Below, piece by piece: positions 59,650-64,000 of a DNA stretch of 64,000 nucleotides (positions within the stretch are counted from its first letter, which is position 1; each line of letters starts with the position of its first letter). The translations under genes were made by a program, and so were the position numbers. The stretch is taken from assembly GCA_028023455.1 (NCBI GenBank), contig JAQFVV010012547.1, forward strand, positions 312,001 to 376,000, read 5' to 3'. Source of the DNA: Epiperipatus broadwayi. Taxonomy: Eukaryota > Onychophora > Udeonychophora > Euonychophora > Peripatidae. The notes below the pieces were generated by a model. The model did not search any database, was not told where the DNA came from, and saw only the letters and a program-made list of their open reading frames with translations.

Positions 59650-62150
59650 TTTGGATTGATTATTTAAATGAATAGTAATGTATTTTATGAAAAAGTATTT
59701 TATGAGACTTTGATCATAGATTTTGTCGGAAAGGCAGACTATAATTACATTTAAAAGAATATTTTAGAATCATTGTAAAAATTAAAAATTGTTTTTAGGA
59801 ATGTTTGTCTGAAAATTAAATCACCTGATTATTACAACTATGAATAGTATTGTGTCCTATCTTAAAGAAAAGTTTTGCTACAAAAGTTAAAGACAATATT
59901 ACAAGATGTTCAGATAAATAGATTAAAGAGCAATTATATATATGAACCTATTTGTTACACATGGACTGGTTTGTACAGTTATGGCAAAGATCACCTTTAA
60001 CTTTTTTGTTTTTTATCTTTCTCTGTATTTTTTTTCTTCTGTAATTGGAATGGTTATATTCAATTAAGAATGGCTTCTAATGATAATTTGGATGAAAAGA
60101 AAATCTATATATTCAAGCCATATTGTCAAGATATTAAATTTATTCCTGGCATGAATTGAATCTTTTTATGGTTAATTAATAAATAAGATTTTTGAGATCA
60201 AGTTAGTTATTTCATTTTAGTGATTACATATTTAACAAATTATTTTAATGCTTTAATGATTTGGTTGTCACATTTCATAATATAAAAATATTTACATATC
60301 TTTACACAATATTATGAAATGATGTCCCATAATATACATAGTCCATTAATAGCATTTTCCTATATAGTTAAATATAAATCTGCAAAAATTGAATAACTTC
60401 AAGAAGATATCTTTAACATTTATTAATTATTTATATTGTGGTATGAACAGGGCATGAGATTTGCATTTAAATTAAGCAGAAAAGAATGGTCTGTAGAAAA
60501 GTAAATGCTACATCATACTATATTTCATTTATCACCAAACATTTCTTGTTAGAGGATATTTGTACACAATTGTTTCTAATCAGATGTTTTATTATACTTT
60601 TAACATTTGCATGTTTTTTAATAACCTCACACTGACTGCAAAACAAATCCAAAATTTACATTGATCCTCATTTGATAAGATTTGCATTTTACAGATTGTG
60701 CATTTCTCTTTTAGGGTATTAGGATGACTTTGTATATCACCTTCAATCACTGATAATAAATTAATTTTTATCAAGATGTAAATATTTCAAGAAGACATGC
60801 CATCATGAGTAATAACCTTGAGTTTTTTATCTCAAAGAGTGTAGATTTCTATTTTTCTTGGCATAAGAACTTGATATTGATTCTAAATTTCAAAAGCCTT
60901 TTACTAATTGCATGATAGAGTTTATTAAAAATCATTTTGCTGATTAACAATATATATAATCACATTTATTGGAACTAAAAAATATCCTTTAATTACTATT
61001 TTTTTTATAAAATGTTTAAGCAAATAAGCACATTATTTATTGATTGATTATTGACAGTAGAATTATATATTGGGCTTTAATATAAAGATCGCAATGCTGT
61101 AAATATCATTATTGTATAATCCTATGCTTTTTATAAAATATATAATGATCATGTTTGGAATCTATGGATGATCATTTATATATATATAATGATTATAATG
61201 TTATGCATGTAACTGTGAATTTATTATATTGGTATTAATCCATTTTGTGTATAGTAGATAGTATAATTTGTGTGTGTACATTATGATGTTAGATATATGT
61301 AAATGTTATGTGAGATGTATATATTTCAGAGCATTAATAATTCAGGATAGAGGAGTTAATGTCAGAGGTCACATTATTAGGCTGTTAAGATTATATCTTT
61401 TTGTTGGAGGAATTTGAAATGAGCCTCTTATTGTAATAATACTCTGGAGTTGTTTTTTTTTTTGATTGGATTATCTCTACTGTTATTATAATTTGATTAG
61501 AAGGATGCAATTGTTTATAATTTTACAATAATCTATGTTATTTATCATAGTCTAAATTTTACAATTCCAAGTATAATATGTTTTAGGTAAATTATGCAAG
61601 GACTTTTTTTTTATTGCATTAAAGTAATTTATGACCAATATTATTTTTATATATCCATAAATGAACATTTAATATTATTAATTTACAATGTAAAAACTGA
61701 ACTGCAGTAATTTAATTTTTTAAATTTTTATGTAATAATAGGTTTAAAAAATGAATATGCTAAAGTCATTAAATAGAAAGTTATTAGCCTGTTCAAAGCC
61801 ACAACAAAACTATTATGTTATTGTTTACATTAGAACATTAAGTATTATAATTTCAATTCATATCTAGATAGTCTGAATTATAACAATTTTTTTTAAATAA
61901 ATAACACTGCCATTATTTTCTTCTGGACATCTTAAAAAATTTTAATAAGAATTATCTGAAATTATTTTCAATTCATCTGAGTTTTATATATATATTATTA
62001 GTGCAAGAGTATATTCTAGTTTATGAATATTTTAAAAAATCAAAAATAATCTTTTTATTGCCTTTCATTGAATATTAATATAAGCATATACTTAATAATC
62101 AATAAAGCAAGTCATATATAGCTTGACATTGCTTTATAAAAAGCTTGTAT
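59650..62150. other. Intron sequence, nothing recognised
   Basis: AT-rich. The minus frame 60592-60774 has two CxxC-like cysteines (EKCTICKMQI) but no known domain; treated as chance. Confidence 0.4.
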
Positions 62151-62160
62151 TTACAAAAAT

Positions 62161-62313
62161 GCAATATAGAGAGCATACTGAGGTGAGCCATAAGCTCGAA
62201 ATCAATTGATCTGGATAAGAATATCCCAGATAGAGATTTCAAATATTTTCTTTTTCCACACTTATTAATAAGAGCTTGTTTGAGATAATAAAAAAGAATG
62301 GAGCTCTCTATAT
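62161..62313. repeat. Short inverted-repeat element with hammerhead-like core
   Basis: Ends gcaatatagagagc (62161-62174) and gctctctatat (62303-62313) are inverted. The right end with its aagagcttgttt resembles the 18417 arm (gagcttgcaaaacaagctct) and the 5936 repeat, so all three belong to one family. Confidence 0.6.
62178..62217 (+). ncRNA. Hammerhead-like motif with palindromic stem III
   Basis: CTGAGGT at 62178-62184 (CUGANGA with the last A changed), a perfect 4-bp stem II GAGC/GCTC (62185-62188 and 62194-62197), GAAA at 62198-62201, the palindrome TCAATTGA at 62202-62209, TC at 62210-62211, then TGG. Aligned with the 18630 copy, both stem II and the stem III palindrome changed while staying complementary. 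Stem I is poor here. Confidence 0.45.
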
Positions 62314-62319
62314 AAACAT

Positions 62320-63318
62320 ATACTTATATGAAATCACTCAACTATTTTTCTTAAAAAATCTGTTTTGTTGTGTTTAATTAGATATCATAATCTATTACTG
62401 CCAAGACTGACATAAAATATAAATATATTTAATCTTGATTGATATATTGTATTGTTATTGTAACATAAAGAAATATATATATTATGCAATTTGTAGTCTT
62501 CCTTTTTTTTATTATATTTTCTAGTTATAGAATAAAGTTAGTTTTAAATATTGATCGTTATTACTAAATTTTTATAATAATAATTATATATGTATATAAT
62601 CCCTGGAACAATAAACTTTCTAAATTGTTAGTATCAAAGTTCTGACCTCTGTTATTAAAACTGCTTTTCAAATGAAAATTTAATCCATTTTCATTTTCAA
62701 AGAAGGTTTAACAATAGATGGCATTTGTTATTATGCTTGGAAAATTTATTTCAGTGATTACCTATTGTGTGTTGTATTAATTAATATTTATATATGTAAA
62801 AGGTTACATAGTATAATGGATACACTACACCATGTCCAAGTCTTGGAGTTTGAATTTGAGCCACATAAAAACTTGGAAATTTTTTCAAATTTTAAATAAA
62901 ACTTAGAATTTTTATTTTTTTAGATAGCTGATAGCCATTTAACTATTGATCAATAATTTAGGTATTTTTTTGATAGAAGATAAAACAAGGATGGCAAAAT
63001 GAAAACTGTCACAGCTAGGTAATTAGCAAATCTTATGAGTAATGTTTTCATATACTTCCTCATTGGTTGTGGATTGGGGATGGGGGAGTTGTTAGAGATG
63101 TGTTTGTCCAGCAGTGATTATTTAAACATTGGTTTACATGTATGTAACATATGTATTTTATATATTTAAAATCTGAATGTATGTATTCATAAATATAAAT
63201 AATATTTACACATATATGATTTAATTAATATAAAATCTATGAGTATGTTTGCATATATTACTTACTTTGTATTTTTAGTATAATAAGTAAATAAATTCTA
63301 TTATAATTTGTATTTTAG
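62320..63318. other. Intron end; one tRNA-like patch
   Basis: AT-rich up to the acceptor tttgtattttag before the last visible exon. Only the tRNA-like segment at 62802 stands out. Confidence 0.4.
62802..62864 (+). other. tRNA-like / SINE-like pol III box pair
   Basis: ggttacatagtataatggat resembles a tRNA 5' arm with an A box (t-agtataatgg), and 40 bp later ggagtttgaatttgag resembles a B box (GGTTCGAATCC). Arm pairing is incomplete, so it is a tRNA pseudogene or tRNA-derived SINE head rather than a working tRNA. Confidence 0.3.
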
Positions 63319-64000
63319 GTATTGAAACTCAAATTCAGGGATCTCTAGGTGGACTACAACTTCTAGATTTAACACCTGAAGGAATAAAACATAGTCAAGT
63401 ATTAAGTGTAGGCCAAAATTCTCTTAGTGATAGTGATATTGCATTTGGACATAGAAATTCTTTTAATCACAAACAATCTGCTTCTTATGATGACTTTGAA
63501 TCATCTTCAATAAAAGCTTTTATCTTTAGTTTAAATTTACCATATGTTGATAGAAAAAAATCTTTGCTTGAATTAGGTAATTTGCCTAATGCTAACAAAC
63601 CTATTGAAGTTACTCTACGATTGGCTTCAGTATGCTATGTACATTCACCAAGATTTTTGCAGGAATTGGCTGTTTGTGCTAATGATTTTCAGCAGTATAC
63701 TTCAAATCTTACATCATCTATCAGACAAGCTGCTACTGAAGTTGCAATGGGAATTGTTAAAAAGGGACCAGATTTGTTAGTATCTTCATTTTATACAGGA
63801 CCAATAGATACAATAGCTTATCGTTCAACTAGATCATCATCAGAAGATAAAAATATTTTTGATACTTTTAATGAATATAATGAATCACACAGCTTAGATG
63901 TATCATTAAGTTTAGATATTGTATTAGAAAGTCCTATAATTGTTTTACCTCGATCAGATACAAGTAGTGATTTTTTGATTGGTCATTTAGGGAAAATTAC
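63319..64000 (+). CDS. Vps13D: VPS13D-like exon g (runs off the window)
   Basis: Acceptor tgtattttag; two bases complete a Gly codon with exon f, then 226 open codons to the window end. It encodes IETQIQGSLGGLQLLDLTPE, GIKHSQVLSVG, a Ser/Asn-rich loop, IKAFIFSLNLPYVD, VTLRLASVCYVHSPRFLQEL, QAATEVAMGIVKKGPDLL and, at the end, DIVLESPIIVLPRSDTSSDF, then LIGHLGKI. SLG-x-LQ-(L/V)-LDLTPEG, YVHSPRF-x-x-EL and ESP(I/V)-(I/V)-(V/L)-PRS-x-x-S-x-x-LI-x-HLG are core VPS13 repeat signatures; the last fits VPS13D better than VPS13A/C from memory. No stop or shift; the host gene looks intact despite its repeat load. Confidence 0.93.

Noticed and set aside
60592-60774. Minus-strand frame with CTIC cysteines, considered as a zinc finger
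   Set aside because: The cysteine spacing fits no known finger and the flanks are plain intron.
1-64000. CRISPR arrays, bacterial operons, rRNA genes
   Set aside because: No regularly spaced short direct repeats, no ribosome-binding-site-led gene runs and no rRNA-like conserved blocks; the spliced gene and elements are eukaryotic.

Overview
The window is AT-rich eukaryotic genomic DNA. Its one host gene, on the + strand, is split into seven exons by GT-AG introns of 83 bp to about 26 kb. The spliced frame (about 530 codons, open at both window edges) reads as the central part of a VPS13-family bridge-like lipid-transfer protein. The best match from memory is VPS13D. The very long repeat-packed introns, high A+T and the mix of Penelope-like, Ty3/gypsy, non-LTR, hAT and pogo-like elements suggest a large invertebrate genome, perhaps an arthropod or chelicerate; the species call is inference.

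Exons lie at 6811-6926, 7898-8063, 18920-19077, 19161-19346, 31585-31715, 37278-37431 and 63319-64000 (running off the end). All exon phases agree (1|2, 2|1, 1|2, 1|2, 0|0, 1|2), so no coding exon seems to be missing between them.

Everything else is transposable-element debris and unidentified AT-rich intron. Positions 197-4770 hold a Ty3/gypsy element that lost RT/RNase H, with a non-LTR fragment against its 3' LTR. Positions 10.0-15.9 kb hold Penelope-like element (PLE) debris, a gypsy integrase piece and a nested non-LTR copy arranged as a large inverted repeat. Positions 17.2-18.7 kb hold a ~447-bp tandem repeat plus an inverted repeat, each with hammerhead-ribozyme-like motifs. A pogo-like TIR element lies at 19.76-20.71 kb, a non-autonomous hAT with perfect 8-bp target duplication at 29.15-29.85 kb, and a 5'-truncated PLE with a 408-codon open frame between ~475-bp inverted arms at 33.73-35.77 kb. 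A second decayed gypsy element lies at 42.6-48.1 kb, a long-TIR MITE at 50.33-50.66 kb, and further non-LTR fragments at 36.8, 52.5-53.8, 56.6-58.0 and 59.3 kb.

The most unusual signal is a dispersed repeat family carrying hammerhead-like cores (CTGANGA, stem II, GAAA, TC) in which stem III is replaced by a short palindrome (ACCGGT, ACTAGT, ATCAATTGAT). That layout would suit ribozymes that act as dimers. Copies lie at 6.0, 17.6, 18.07, 18.48, 18.64 and 62.19 kb. Only sequence inspection was possible; all homology calls rest on motif recognition.
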